DNA of 64,000 nt, taken from NCBI GenBank assembly GCA_949987705.1, contig OX465283.1, positions 4,506,207 to 4,570,206 on the forward strand, in the 5' to 3' direction. The first letter of the stretch is position 1. Each line of letters starts with the position of its first letter. Under the pieces are notes generated by a model that saw nothing but the letters and a program-made list of their open reading frames with translations, ran no database searches and was not told where the DNA came from. Positions 35,251 through 46,828 of the stretch are shown here, in pieces. The translations under genes and the position numbers were made by a program. The DNA comes from Thereva unica. Taxonomy: Eukaryota > Arthropoda > Insecta > Diptera > Therevidae.

Positions 35251-36325
35251 TTGAATTTGACTTTGACTTTGACTTTGACTTTGACTTTGACTTTGACTTT
35301 GACTTTGACTTTGACTTTGACTTTGACTGTGACTGTGACTGTGACTGTGACTGTGACTGTGACTTTGACTGTGACTGTGACTGTGACTGTGACTTTGACT
35401 TTGAATTTGAATTTGAATTTGAATTTGAATTTGAATTTGAATTTGAATTTGAATTTGAATTTGAATTTGAATTTGAATTTGAATTTGAACTTGAATTTGA
35501 ATTTGAATTTGAATTTGAATTTGAATTTGAACTTGAATGAGAATTTGAATTTGAATTTGAATTTGAATTTGAATTTGAATTTGAATTTGAATTTGAATTT
35601 GAATTTGAATTTGAATTTGAATTTGAATTTGAATTTGAATTTGAATTTGAATTTGAATTTGAATTTGAATTTGAATTTGAATTTGAATTTGAATTTGAAT
35701 TTGAATTTGAATTTGAATTTGAATTTGAATTTGAATTTGAATTTGAATTTGAATTTGAATTTGAATTTGAATTTGAATTTGAATTTGAATTTGAATTTGA
35801 ATTTGAATTTGAATTTGAATTTGAATTTGAATTTGAATTTGAATTTGAATTTGAATTTGAATTTGAATTTGAATTTGAATTTGAATTTGAATTTGAATTT
35901 GAATTTGAATTTGAATTTGAATTTGAATTTGAATTTGAATTTGAATTTGAATTTGAATTTGAATTTGAATTTGAATTTGAATTTGAATTTGAATTTGAAT
36001 TTGAATTTGAATTTGAATTTGAATTTGAATTTGAATTTGAATTTGAATTTGAATTTGAATTTGAATTTGAATTTGAATTTGAATTTGAATTTGAATTTGA
36101 ATTTGAATTTGAATTTGAATTTGAATTTGAATTTGAATTTGAATTTGAATTTGAATTTGAATTTGAATTTGAATTTGAATTTGAATTTGAATTTGAATTT
36201 GAATTTGAATTTGAATTTGAATTTGAATTTGAATTTGAATTTGAATTTGAATTTGAATTTGAATTTGAATTTGAATTTGAATTTGAATTTGAATTTGAAT
36301 TTGAATTTGTATTTGAATTTGAATT
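35251..36325. repeat. 1.07-kb hexanucleotide satellite (TTTGAC then TTTGAA)
   Basis: A continuous array in register. TTTGAC units run from 35256, interrupted by a TGTGAC block (about 35324-35395), then TTTGAA units to about 36325. There are rare variants: TTGAAC near 35487 and 35530, GAGAAT near 35538, and TTGTAT near 36307. The hexamer length keeps all frames open, giving artefactual Leu-Asn, Phe-Glu and Phe-Asp dipeptide frames of up to 398 codons. These should not be called genes. Confidence 0.97.
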
Positions 36326-36329
36326 ATTT

Positions 36330-39300
36330 TGGTTGTCGATCGCTACAGAAGGTGTTTGTTTTCACAAGACCGTAGACTACTCAAGAGCTCCCGGCAACCC
36401 TCCCATAAAAAAGGAGGCTTGAGAACTACCAGACGAAACACCATTACACCAGAATACCAAATCGTCGCTTTTTCTGACAAAAGCATATAGTGTCTACCAA
36501 AGCGACAGGAGCTTTGAGCCTTTTTCCCTTTTTCTGACTATTGTCACCGTTCTGTGATCTAAAATTGTAGGGTAAGGTTGACCAGCTGGAATTTTTCAAA
36601 GTTTGCGTGGTAATATAGATGAACTCATGGTACAATAATTCAAAGAAGGCTAATAAGAAGCAGCTCTGTTTCCATCTTGAAGAGTTTGTTACTCTAGAAA
36701 AAACCTAAGTGACGTCTGTAGCAGTCGCTACTTGTATATACGCGTTTCGTTGTAATAAGTTTTATTCAAGTATCCACTCAGTTTCTGTTCTAATAATTTT
36801 AAGCACAGTGTTTTTGGTTACGTCACAATTTGGATTCTCACTACTACTATTAAATACACTTGGGGAATTTGGATTGTCATATCACGTATGTATACACTGT
36901 ACACAGAAACAATTTTAAAAACATAGCCACACAAATATTGTGATATTAAAAATTATTTTGAATTTTTGTAAGAGTATTAGTTAGGAGTTTATTCGATAAG
37001 GAAGTCTCCTATAATAAGTTGTCTAATTAAAAACCGTTATGTAATTTTCGGTGTGACATAATAAAAAATAGAAAAATCTTAAACTATTAAAATCTAAAAC
37101 TAGTAAATATAATAATAGATAAATGTTAAATAAACGTATTAAATAAAAGAATAATATTAATATAAAATATGTGAAGTAAAAGTTTTTATTGGCAATATAT
37201 ATACATATATCACTTATATATTGCAATGAGATGAGGGAAGACGCAAAAATTAATACGTCCCCCATTTCAACGTCACGGAAAAGCTTTTTTTCCTTGTGGG
37301 CTAAGATCTAAGTGACGTCAGGTGACCTTTATGAGATTACCTTATAATTATTGCACCATGGATGCACCTAAAAGCCTGAACCAAAGACGTGCCGTACCGT
37401 AACCGTACGAACATAAGGGTTCATATGGCACCGACCTAAATTGACTTAAAAAACTTGCATATGCTTTTTCGTTAGACTACGTACCGTAAGCACATCGTAT
37501 TTGGTTCAGGCTAAAGGCAAGCGCCAAAATAATCCTATTATCGAATACCCTAGCGGCTATGAATATAAAAAGCGCAATCTATATAAGGTCCAAGATGGTC
37601 GAGATGTTTCGCTTTATCTTCTCCAAGATCTTTATCTCGGGAAGATCAAAGTTTTGTACGTGCACACATTTTTGAAGGAAGCTGTTTACCGTAAATTTAA
37701 AACTTAAAGCGCAGCTCTACAAATCACAAATCTCCATCACTCATCCAAGGGGTCAATCTGATATCCACACAACTGAAAGCCAGCTTCATTACAAATTTTA
37801 ATCAAATATCAAAGTTTCCTTATCCGGGCTGGGGCGGGGGGGAGGAAACCATTTTAATTTTTCAGAATAAACTTTTTTCGTTCGCCCCGCTCGATTAACC
37901 TCCGCATACACGAGAGAACTAATCAGATAACTGCTAATCCATTTAATGCTGAAAATTTTCCAGGGGTTAAAATGAATTTCAACCATTAAAGTGAGCAACT
38001 TCAACATCCATCTTGTCTTAATTTGTTCGCAAGAGAGGTTGTAAGTTCCAGTTCCAAAATATTCACTTTACACATGTATTTACACCGTAGTGTATATTCA
38101 CACACTGGGCGGCATATACACACCCCCCGACACACAAACACACGAAGAACGATAGGAAAACTTTGTGAGTTATTTACATGATAACCGCATCAAAAAGGAC
38201 TTCTGTGTTCGTGTGGCCTCGGTTGACCACATCTGGAAATTGCAGTATCCCCTATGTTGGAAAATTTTCTTTGAATATACGTTTTGCCAAAAAGTTTTAC
38301 TTTTCAGTGTTCTCTAAGCACGAGGAGCGGTGGGGATGGGGCTGTGGAGGTGGCGGGGATGTGCCACCACTGTACTTGCACAGGAACGAGAATAGGCAAT
38401 TTAACAAAAGACTAGAGCTGGTCTCTTAACAGCTTTTGTCCGGGAATAGAGGATTTAACAAAACGTACACATTTAATTTTGGTTTAAATTGGGTCCTTTT
38501 GTACCTGCAGGACAACATGTGGATTAGGACGGAGTTTTATTTAAAGATTTGCTTAGGATTAGTTTTATTTGTGATCATTTACGGTTTTGTAGACCGTGTT
38601 TTAGGGGGTGAAGCAATTGTGTATTTGTTGCAGAATTGTGAGAAACATCTACGCTTTTTTGAGAATTATAATCTTGGTCTTTTCTAATTTTAATTACAGA
38701 AGCAGTCACAGTAGACTTCTTTCATGCGGAAGACTAGCGCTCAGAGGTAAAGCCGTTTTGTCCTGTCGACGGTTCTATTCATTGAGAACAATAACAGCCA
38801 GCAAACTTTACTCGGGAAGATAGTTCAGAAAAACTCTGTTTTTTCTCGCCCTCTCCTTCCATTTCGAAATTTTCAATAAAAATGACCAAGATACCAATCG
38901 GTATAGGATTTATTTAGGTTTAAGTAGTAATTAAACACTAAAATAAAAGGTGGTCTGCCAGGCACTTGGCACCGACACAAACCCGGAAGATCTTTGGTTT
39001 CTAGTATAAAGATGTTCAAACTTTAATTCGATTGCAGAGTGAAGCTCTTACTCGATAGGTCAGTTGCGGTCCCAGAACAACAACAAAAAAGTGGTCTGCC
39101 CAGACATTAGCTCCAGATTTGACCAGGCAGATCATCATTTTTTTATTCCGTAAGTACTAAACTTTAAAGTAATTCTAAGCTCTTACTGGGTAGGTCACAT
39201 TGCGGTCCTAAAAAATTCCCGGAAAACGGACATAGTAAATTTAGGCACTACTTCGGCCCAGGTAGATCACAATTTTTCTTATAGTCGCTGTGAGCATGTA

Positions 39301-39860
39301 CTAACAATTCGAAAACATTTCATCCTCGTACTCGATAGGCACGTTTTGCAAGCTAGCTCTTGGTGTAGTAGTACATCCCCATTTTTATACTTGCAACTTC
39401 GTCACTGTAACTCTGTAAATCCTTTACGTTGCTGATTACCTTTTTGTAAAAATTTCTTGTGTCATTTGAGTTTGCTGATCCTTCTATTTTCCTCATTTCT
39501 TCTTCCCAATACTGGCTTTTATCGCGTTGTGTATGCTCTTCTTAGTTCGTTTCTGTTCTTTATAAATCTATTGTTCTTTGTCTACTTAGTGTGAGCTGGT
39601 ATGCTCTGTTTTTATCCGCTGGGTCATTACATTGTTAAGTTTATTTATTCTTAAACCTGAACTGCTCTACTCGTGAAGTTGATGGAAGTTGGTCGGAGTC
39701 GAGAATGTAAAGGAGCAGTTCGATTCACTTTATGTAACTTGAATTCGCCTCGGGCGACTTTGCATCCTTTTTTGGCTTTTGCGAGTTAAAGGACTCGCGG
39801 TGTGTAGTGTGCCGGGCGACTGAACACTTCACTAGGTTGCACGAGTGTGTAGTCACGCAC
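36330..39860. other. No gene recognised
   Basis: Mostly A/T-rich non-coding sequence. Frames of 60-85 codons are present but show no domain, splice-linked exon or conserved motif. The phrase AAGTGACGTC occurs at both about 36707 and 37311. Confidence 0.4.
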
Positions 39861-39866
39861 TTCAAA

Positions 39867-40041
39867 CCACGGTATACAGAAACAAAGTAATGTAAAAGAG
39901 ACTTACAGCTTCGCATACCGTATAAAATCATCCCCTAGTGACTAGAAACAGCTTCGATTTTATGTAGTAAGGGGTCAACAAGTGTCTTCAGCACTAAAAT
40001 GACATTTTTCTTTTACAATGCCTTGTTTCTGTATACCGTGC
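39867..40041. repeat. Inverted repeat with 33-bp arms
   Basis: CACGGTATACAGAAACAAAG at 39869-39888 is mirrored by CTTGTTTCTGTATACCGTG at 40022-40040, and the match extends inward through a TAATGTAAAAGA / CTTTTACAATG pair. The two arms are about 110 bp apart. It could be a small foldback or MITE. Confidence 0.7.
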
Positions 40042-40162
40042 TTCGGACTTAGATTAACTTCGAAAAAAACTTCGCCGAAGCAACTTCGCGTGTAATGGAC
40101 TGCAGACTTTAGGTCTAGTAGGTTCTCATATTCTCTCATAATTTGCTATTCTTTTAATTCTG

Positions 40163-40530
40163 GTAGGAGTTCGAGTTGAAACTGGGTCCACTCAACCCAA
40201 CTCGGCTCAACTACCTGGAACGAGTCGATTTATCTCCTCATATACACTGGTTGAGCTGTAATTGGGTTGAAGTGACATTTGTTTTGTTTGTTTACCATCC
40301 TTGATGTCCGCCTTTGGCTTTAGTTTTAACTTCGATGGTTTTGCTTGTACAGGCATAAAAAATTATTTCGTTCTGAGTTTTCACATATCTATAAATGAGA
40401 ATTTCGCACAAAAACTTGAGATTATGTTTTGAATTCCGTTCAACTCTATTTCAACCTAAAGTGAACTCAGCTTGACTATATATGTATGAATATATGGTGG
40501 CCGAAATTTCAACTCAACTTCGACTCAACT
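40163..40530. repeat. Dispersed repeat A, copy 2
   Basis: Matches 13775-14112 over most of its length, including TTGAAACTGGGTCCACTCAA and TAATTGGGTTGAAGTGACAT. It ends in TATATGGTGGCCGAAATTTC. Confidence 0.7.
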
Positions 40531-41068
40531 TTTCTACTTCGTCATAAGCGGGGTAACTGTAGATATCTTTGTCCTAAGTTTCTCAAGTTTGTATCCTGTC
40601 CGAGGTTGTGTCATAGGTTTCATAACAAGAATCTAATGGCAAAAAGGATTGCTAGCAATTCACTGGTAGCCGAATACATAGTTGGTTATCGATTCGATAC
40701 GACGACGGTTGGATTTTAACTCGCCAGAAAACATATTCGTTAAATTTAAAAAAAAAATAGCTATCCGGGGAAAAAACTAAATTTCACCCAAATGTCCGGG
40801 GTTTTCGTAGTTTTTGTCCGGCCTCGGCAATTTAGGCAATGGTAGCCCTAAATTCACACCAATACTGATCAGAAAGATCAAAGGACCGTTTACAATGTTG
40901 GAGTGAACTTCACGTTGAGCTTGAAATTTACATTGAAGTAGAAAGAGAGAGAGGATAAATATGTGGCAACGAAGATGACCGTAACGAAAGAAAATTTAAG
41001 AAATAAACGGCACTGAAGAATAGGTTTCACTGACTGTGGCTAAATTGCCCTCTCTATATTTAAGGCTA

Positions 41069-42075
41069 CCCAGCGGGAAAACTAGCGACGGGTTAAGGCT
41101 GTATCAGAACCTAAAAATATGCAGCGTGCAGCAGCAGCGCCAGAGCAGCATGCTGCAGTCCGTATCAGATCCTGTTGTTTCACCGTTGCAGCGCAATTTT
41201 TATTTGACAGGTAAACCTCAAAATAAAAATTAACTAGTGCCATTAATTTTTCCTACATGGCCTGTTAAATGCTTTTAAAAAAATTCCCGCCTGTTGTTTA
41301 AATTATTTGTCGCAAAATTTCCCGTTTTTTGTTAAAATTCACATGTCACGTACGAAGTGTCAAAAGTGCTGCATGTAATATGCAGCAAAATTAGAGTTTG
41401 AGATGAAAATGCAGCACGCTGCTCTGGTGCTGCTTTGCTTGTCATTTTACCAGCCTCAGCCAATAGAAACACTTGTCGGTGCAGCGCTGCAGAGGTTCTG
41501 ATAAGGCCGTTACTCAGGTAACCCAAGAATTCTTCACTGATTTGTGTAACCGCCTACATGGTAATCGAAAAATTCTACTGCAATTGTAGGAAAATGGAGG
41601 TCTTTACATTGTAATGACTAGGTAAGCGACTAGGTAATGACTCGTGAAATACTTTCGTTGGAAATGGGATGTGCTTTTATTATTCTTTGTCTTTCTCTTG
41701 TCGAATCCTCTCTTCTTGAGTTTATTCCGTCCTCAAAATTCGTTCGGAGTGGTTCGTGACCAAGTGCAGTCAAAAAGATATCTTGCTAATAAAATTCTCA
41801 CAAAATGTAGCAGAAATGCCATGGTAATTTCGGATAGTAATGTTTTTAATGCTAAAAAGGGTAGCCAGAAATTTATTCTGCATGCCATACATGGTAATCT
41901 ATGTATTCACCTAATACACTTCACTTCTGAAATAAGTCCTCGTCTGTAAGGCCTACAGTAAGTACTTACCGCCCTAGGACATCCCTATGTAAAAGTAAGC
42001 TATTATTTCATCGCAAAGGTAATGGGTCCATCTCATTACCACCTCGCTTACCTAGCCATTACATTTCCCGCTGGG
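41069..42075. mobile_element. TA-flanked MITE, 1007 bp
   Basis: Terminal inverted repeats CCCAGCGGGAAA (41069-41080 and, inverted, 42064-42075) are flanked by TA on both sides (41067-41068 and 42076-42077). GTAATG/GCTTACCTAG motifs are repeated inside both ends. The right end lies 128 bp beyond the CecL2 stop codon. A 101-codon open frame (41644-41949) has no domain. The superfamily is not certain. Confidence 0.68.
41096..41509. mobile_element. Nested Harbinger-like MITE, 414 bp
   Basis: Ends AGGCTGTATCAGAACCT and, inverted, AGGTTCTGATAAGGCC are flanked by TTA on each side (41093-41095 and 41510-41512). GCAGC-rich subterminal inverted blocks follow (GCAGCGTGCAGCAGCAG on the left, GCAGCACGCTGCTC on the right). 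A TTA duplication with such ends suggests PIF/Harbinger; this is inferred. Confidence 0.6.
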
Positions 42076-42159
42076 TATATACGTCTAACTCAAACTGTTT
42101 AAACCAGCAATAATGTAAGAATAAAATAGAACACATGTAGTAGTAATTTATGAACACTG

Positions 42160-42165
42160 TTTATT
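42160..42165 (-). terminator. Polyadenylation signal of CecL2
   Basis: TTTATT on the plus strand is AATAAA on the gene strand, 39 bp after the stop codon. Confidence 0.7.
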
Positions 42166-42203
42166 TCATATCAAGAGTATTTTTCGTTATTGATGTAATC
42201 CAA

Positions 42204-42471
42204 TTATTGTCCACCATTAATTTTACTTGCTGCTCCGGCAACAGCATTAACGACTCCTACTCCTTGTAAAACTCCATCCCGGATGTGCCTGGCAGCGTGT
42301 TCCTTTACAGAAGAAAAAATTTGATTAACAAACTTCAACAACACCAAAAAATCCTTTTTTAATACTTACAATTTTCTTTAGCGCATGCTTAAGATGGAAA
42401 TGGGATTCACCTTGTCCAGCCAAAGCGAGAAGAACAATAGCGAAGATTAGGAAGTATTTGCCGAAGTTCAT
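42204..42471 (-). CDS. CecL2, cecropin-like antimicrobial peptide (66 aa)
   Basis: Two exons on the minus strand, 42471-42370 and 42302-42204 (TAA included), with a 67-bp phase-0 intron (donor GTAAGT, acceptor TAAAG). Residues 1-23 form a signal peptide (MNFGKYFLIFAIVLLALAGQ). Likely cleavage after GES leaves a 43-residue mature peptide starting HFHLKHALKKI. Exon 2 gives EHAARHIRDGVLQGVGVV, then a small-residue tail ending in INGGQ. The core [AG]-[QR]-H-I-R-D and the intron position identify the cecropin family, whose members are secreted membrane-active peptides. The N-terminal Trp is absent. Five histidines occur (24, 26, 29, 36, 40). It is divergently paired with CecL3. A TA-flanked MITE lies just past its 3' end. 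The cecropin-family call is strong; target range is unknown. Confidence 0.94.
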
Positions 42472-42553
42472 CTTGGTTATAGTTTCTTTCTGCGGTTATG
42501 TTCAGCTGAAGCAAAGAGATCGAGAAGTGAACAAAATAGTCGAGATCCATTGG

Positions 42554-42561
42554 TATTTATA
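42554..42561 (-). promoter_or_regulatory. TATA box of CecL2, with GATA sites upstream
   Basis: TATAAATA on the gene strand lies 83 bp before the start codon. Upstream on the same strand are GATAAG at 42621-42616 and 42711-42706, plus three other GATA cores between 42570 and 42615. I saw no strict GGGRNYYYYY kB site in the 430 bp before the gene. Confidence 0.72.
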
Positions 42562-43098
42562 TTATTCAAATCGATTATCGCGACATATTGTTATCATGTT
42601 TATTGGCTATCTTGCCTTATCTCTTCGATCTTCTTCGGACTTCAGGTGAGTGAAATTATGTTACTTCTGTTGTGATAGACGTACTTGGGGCTCCGATTCA
42701 AGTTTCTTATCAGTGATTTTGGACAGAAAAAAACCACCGAGATTTTTGAGCTGATCTTTCCCTGACACGTTTATGATGTCGCGTAGTACAATTGGACTCA
42801 AGATTTTTGTAAGTATCAATATATGTGCGCAAACACATCAATGTTTTTTGTAAGTAGTTATATAAATCTTTGTCACATAAATTTATTAGATCTTTCACCA
42901 ATTACTATGAAAAAAATATGAGTGGGCTTAAGACCACACTTGCACCGTCCACCATTCACAGGGATGACGTTCTCTGTAGACCTCGTCAATAGACTAGCTG
43001 AGGCGGACCAAATTAGGTGGGCAAATTTACTACAAGTTTGGTTGGGTACAGCTTAGGATCAAGGCCGCAGAAAAGCCCATGATCAAAGCTGCTCCAGC

Positions 43099-43621
43099 CA
43101 GTGTTGCCAGATCAGAGCAGAAAAAATCAGAAAATAGGAATAATCTCAGGGGACATTTTTCTGCTCAACTTTGCTCTAAATTGAAAGCAGTCATCAAATG
43201 CCAAGTGTGTCTCTTGAAACAGATTTGACATTGGAAAAGATCGGTCCATTAAAACGTTAAATCTAGTGACCAGTTTCAAGAGATACACGCTATACTTGCA
43301 TACCTTTTTCATTCAATACTTTGATAAATTTGTCGAGGAAATCGGCAACAAAATCACTTTGAAAGCATTTTCAGAAGAAAACAGACTCTTCATCATTGTT
43401 GACGGCTCAAAGTTACACGTTTTGCTCGTTAAAACATGGAAACTGCTCTCTAAACTGAGATATTTGAAAATGGCAGCGACAACAAAGCGGTTGCAAGGTT
43501 GCAAATACATAAAAATTGCATTCCCTAGATATTCCCCTGACGGGTTTTCTCCCCTGAAACTCCCCTGGCGAGCTTAAATTCCCCTAAATTTAGAGAAAAT
43601 ACCCCTGATCTGGCAACACTG
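43099..43621. mobile_element. hAT-like MITE, 523 bp
   Basis: Ends CAGTGTTGCCAGATCAG (17 bp) and its perfect inverse are flanked by GCTCCAGC (43091-43098) and GCCCCAGC (43622-43629), an 8-bp target duplication with one mismatch. No transposase is present. It lies between CecL2 and CecL3. Confidence 0.85.
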
Positions 43622-44096
43622 GCCCCAGCCAAACTTGCGACCGGCAAGACTTCGCGAGCTTTCTGCCCACATTTCCAAGGAAGCAGAAACCTCGAATTGA
43701 CCATCTGAAACCTCACAGTAGCCTGCTACGGGAATGAATGAATGTTAGGATGGTTTCCACTGCATTGCAGTGGTCCAAATTGCCAAAGACACTCAAAAAA
43801 TCAAGTTTTTCTTATAGGGATTTTAGACCTTATAAAGTTATAGTGGTAGCCTAGGAATTTATAGGGGTTGAGCCCTTTGTCTTTTAAAACCGCTAGGGAG
43901 CTGACAGTGTGGCAAGACGCTTGGAGCGGTAAGCTTCTATGTGAAACTGAACGTGTCAACGAGACGTGCATGAAAAGTTATCTATTGGTCCGATTTCAAT
44001 TCTACAAAATGGACTCATCTCCTGAATAATAGTATGATATATTATCATTTATAGCTATACATTTATAACAATAGTTAGTAGTATCTATAATTATAG

Positions 44097-45685
44097 CAGG
44101 GGCGGCGCTTTCATATGTGCAAATGGTGCACTTGCACCGGGCGCAATTTGTTGGGGGCGCAATTTCAGATTTAAAACTTTGTAGAAAAAAATTTGTAAAG
44201 TATTCTCACGGGTGCAAGTAATTATACAAATTTATCCAATTTTTGTTCCTGTACTTGCTTATGCAAGAAAAAAAACGGCGAAATTTCGGCGAAAGGAAAA
44301 TCTCTCATTTGTATGGAGCACTTTTTGAAAAATCTTTAAAAAGCACCATATCCACTCACGCAAAGGAATAACTGTCCCGAGGCAGTGCCGGATTTACCAA
44401 CAAGCAAAACAAGCAATTGCTTGAGGCCCCTACCCTCAAGAGGCCCCGCGCCTCTTATATTTTGTTTGGTTCGTCTTTAGATAAAAGGGAAGTAAAAAAA
44501 TTGTTTGGCCTTAATGTTTTCATAATATTCTTTTGCGAACCAATAATATACAACCGTCAGAGTTTTGCGACTAAAACAATAAATGTAACGAACATATCAA
44601 ACTTTCAAAGCAGAAAAGAAAGAAAATAGTAGCAGCGTACCGTGCGCTTCTAGGAAAGAGGGGCCCCTTCACAAGGTTGTGCTTGGGGCCCCGCAATATA
44701 TAAATCCGGCCCTGTCCCGAGGGCTTCGGATTGTGTATTGCTGTTTACCGTGATTGATATAAACTTGAGGGCGCCGTTGCGGTACTTTGAAATTCTGTTT
44801 AAAGATAAGGTAAATTAACGAAATGAGGAGAACAAAAGTCCTTGCGGCGAGAACTCCTATTGAATAATTGCTTTATTTTGTTTGTTCCTTTAAACCCCGG
44901 CTTCCCCGGCCTCAGTGCAATAAAGTTCAATTCAATCAACATAAACGGCTTCGTCGGCTGGTATGTTCAGTTCATACTTGAAATTGTTGTTGCTTTTTCG
45001 CGAGAAGTTAGGAACGGAAAAAGCTCACTCAAATGATATTCCATTATTCCAGTTGATTACTCTCTTTTGAGCGAGTTTTTACGTTCAATCCCAATTTCAT
45101 GTTCTGTTGGGTGAATTCAGGCTTTATTTTCCCTAAGTTCGATATGTGAAACTGCATGGAAGCTCAGGCAAAAATTAAAGTTCAGTACACTAGCAAATCT
45201 TGCGCAGTTTGGCCGGTAAAGCTGGGGTATTACAGTCTAACAAATTAATATGGCCAGTTTCACACGGGTAACAACAAAAATCGTCAAAATCTCCGTTGAT
45301 TTCAATATTAATTCTTCCTTCTGCCATTTCCTTCCTTTTCTTTTCCTAACAAAAGGGAGGCAAAAAGCAACAACAAAAATTCCGTGAGAGAATTCAGTGG
45401 TTTAGAAAATTTGTCTTCCCCATCGTCCTCGCCTTCTCTCTGCTCCACACACGACGTTTTCAGCAAAATTTATGTGAAACTTCCTATTTATGTAATCTTT
45501 TTTTATCTTATACGAATTATTATGGTGCAATCTTAAATTTTGCGCAAACTATGGAAAATATTTCGCACATTCAACGAGTGTTTGTGTCTTTTTCCATTGT
45601 CCTTCAGTGCGTTCAAAAATGAACAGTTTTTGGGGCGCAATATGGCAAAGTGCACCGGGCGCAAAAATCCCAAGCGCCGGCCCTG
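44097..45685. mobile_element. hAT-like non-autonomous element, 1.59 kb including nested element
   Basis: It starts CAGGGGCGGCGCTTTCATAT and ends CCAAGCGCCGGCCCTG, with the TGCACCGGGCGCAA block at both ends. It is homologous throughout to 17301-18611, but another hAT-like element is inserted at 44383-44714. Flanking octamers do not match, and an RTE-like fragment begins at its right edge, so one flank has been replaced. It lies between CecL2 and CecL3. Confidence 0.85.
44383..44714. mobile_element. Nested hAT-like MITE, 332 bp, with perfect target duplication
   Basis: Ends CAGTGCCGGATTTA and, inverted, TAAATCCGGCCCTG are flanked by TCCCGAGG on both sides (44375-44382 and 44715-44722). It contains GAGGCCCC and GGGGCCCC blocks near the ends. 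It inserted into the larger element at 44097. Confidence 0.9.
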
Positions 45686-45691
45686 CAGGGG

Positions 45692-45940
45692 AACTATATC
45701 AGGAAGAAGCAGGCAACCATAGTACGGATGACCCAATTGAAGAAGATGAAAATACTATAGTGAAACTGAAAAGTCATAAGACTCAAGGTCCAGATGGCAT
45801 ACCTACGGAAATCTTCAAAAATGGTGGGGAGAAGTTATGCCATGCAAAGCTATGGAGAAGTAAAACTATGCCAGAAGAATGGCTTTTAGGCACAATTTTT
45901 CCACTCCATAAAAAAGTTAAAAGAAAATATTATGACTAAG
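45692..45940 (+). mobile_element. RTE-like reverse transcriptase fragment
   Basis: An open frame carries KLKSHKTQGPDGIPTEIFKN, then MPEEWLLGTIFPLHKK and a degenerate YYD. This is the first RT block of RTE-type elements. It is cut off after about 80 codons, and the C-terminal half is absent. Confidence 0.75.
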
Positions 45941-45944
45941 TTTT

Positions 45945-46580
45945 GTGTTCTAAGGCTCATAACTTCTTAATTATTCAATTTACGAAAAAATAGCTTATAT
46001 AATCAACTGTAGATAATTTAATTCTAAATAAAAAATTTAGTTACAAATTTTCTGTAAGATGTACTGATATGGAGTTATAGTGGAAAGCCCATTTACACAC
46101 CTTTTCCAAGATGGCCGCCAAATGGGGGGGGTCGCGGATCCCGAAAACTTAAATTTACCCTAAATATAAAACCCTGTTCTGTATTTTTGCAATGTTGAAG
46201 TACCATTTCCATGGACTAAGAGAAGCATTGTTAGTATACTTAGTTGGGGAGCCACTTCGGTAAAACCACACTTCCGCTGCTTGGAAAAGAAAAGGCAATT
46301 TACAAAAGATGAACAAAAATAAAAGCTTTTCGACACCGGAGCTTATTGACATATCCACAGGCCTCCAATAATATTCTTTTAAAAAGCTTTTTTATAATGC
46401 TTCTAAAACGCTTTTAAAGGAGCATTAAAAGGAATTCTCCCATTCTTTTAAATTCGGTTCATCTCTTTCAACTTCCACTAGATTGCGATAATTAATGGTT
46501 GATATCTTCAACGGAAAATTACAATACGCACTTCAAAATGGTACTTCCTACATCATTGCTTCCTCAGTAAACGAGTTTTG
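45945..46580. other. Non-coding, distal upstream of CecL3
   Basis: No element or gene recognised. A G-run (46124-46131) and A/T-rich tracts are present. Paired CTTTTAAA-like runs lie near 46375-46450. Confidence 0.4.
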
Positions 46581-46587
46581 ATATTTC

Positions 46588-46597
46588 GGGGATTTTT
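46588..46597 (+). promoter_or_regulatory. Candidate Rel/NF-kB site of CecL3
   Basis: GGGGATTTTT fits the consensus GGGRNYYYYY exactly, 241 bp upstream of the start codon and 163 bp before the TATA box. Dipteran cecropin genes are known to be induced through such sites by Rel-family factors of the Toll and Imd pathways. Confidence 0.68.
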
Positions 46598-46640
46598 CAT
46601 CATACACCTCATTCACTATTTCTCACGTCAACAGATCTCT

Positions 46641-46719
46641 CTTATCGCCATTTGGAGAATACTTCTGTTTTGCAGTGATAAGACATACCATAGACAAAAT
46701 CACACTTATCAAGCTTATC
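46641..46719. promoter_or_regulatory. Cluster of four GATA sites, CecL3 promoter
   Basis: GATAAG or its reverse occurs at 46641-46646 (CTTATC), 46677-46682 (GATAAG), 46705-46710 and 46714-46719 (CTTATC). GATA factors with Rel sites drive fat-body expression of cecropins in Drosophila; the role here is inferred from that. Confidence 0.6.
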
Positions 46720-46750
46720 TCACCTCTTAAATAAATTGATATTTGAACAC

Positions 46751-46757
46751 TATAAAT
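46751..46757 (+). promoter_or_regulatory. TATA box of CecL3
   Basis: TATAAAT lies 78 bp upstream of the start codon. A TCAGA initiator-like sequence follows at 46774-46778, a normal distance. Confidence 0.75.
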
Positions 46758-46828
46758 AGTCTAAAGCTCACACTCAGAATTCACTTCGCCTTCTTCTCAC
46801 CTCAGTTGAACTTACAACAAATTTAAAA

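Noticed and set aside
35179..36375. 398-codon open frame of repeated Leu-Asn and the overlapping Phe-Glu/Phe-Asp frame
   Set aside because: It is a translation of the hexanucleotide satellite. All frames stay open because the unit length is a multiple of three. There is no gene context.
42660..42700. kB site upstream of CecL2 (GGGGCTCCGA)
   Set aside because: Fails the GGGRNYYYYY consensus at the last two positions.
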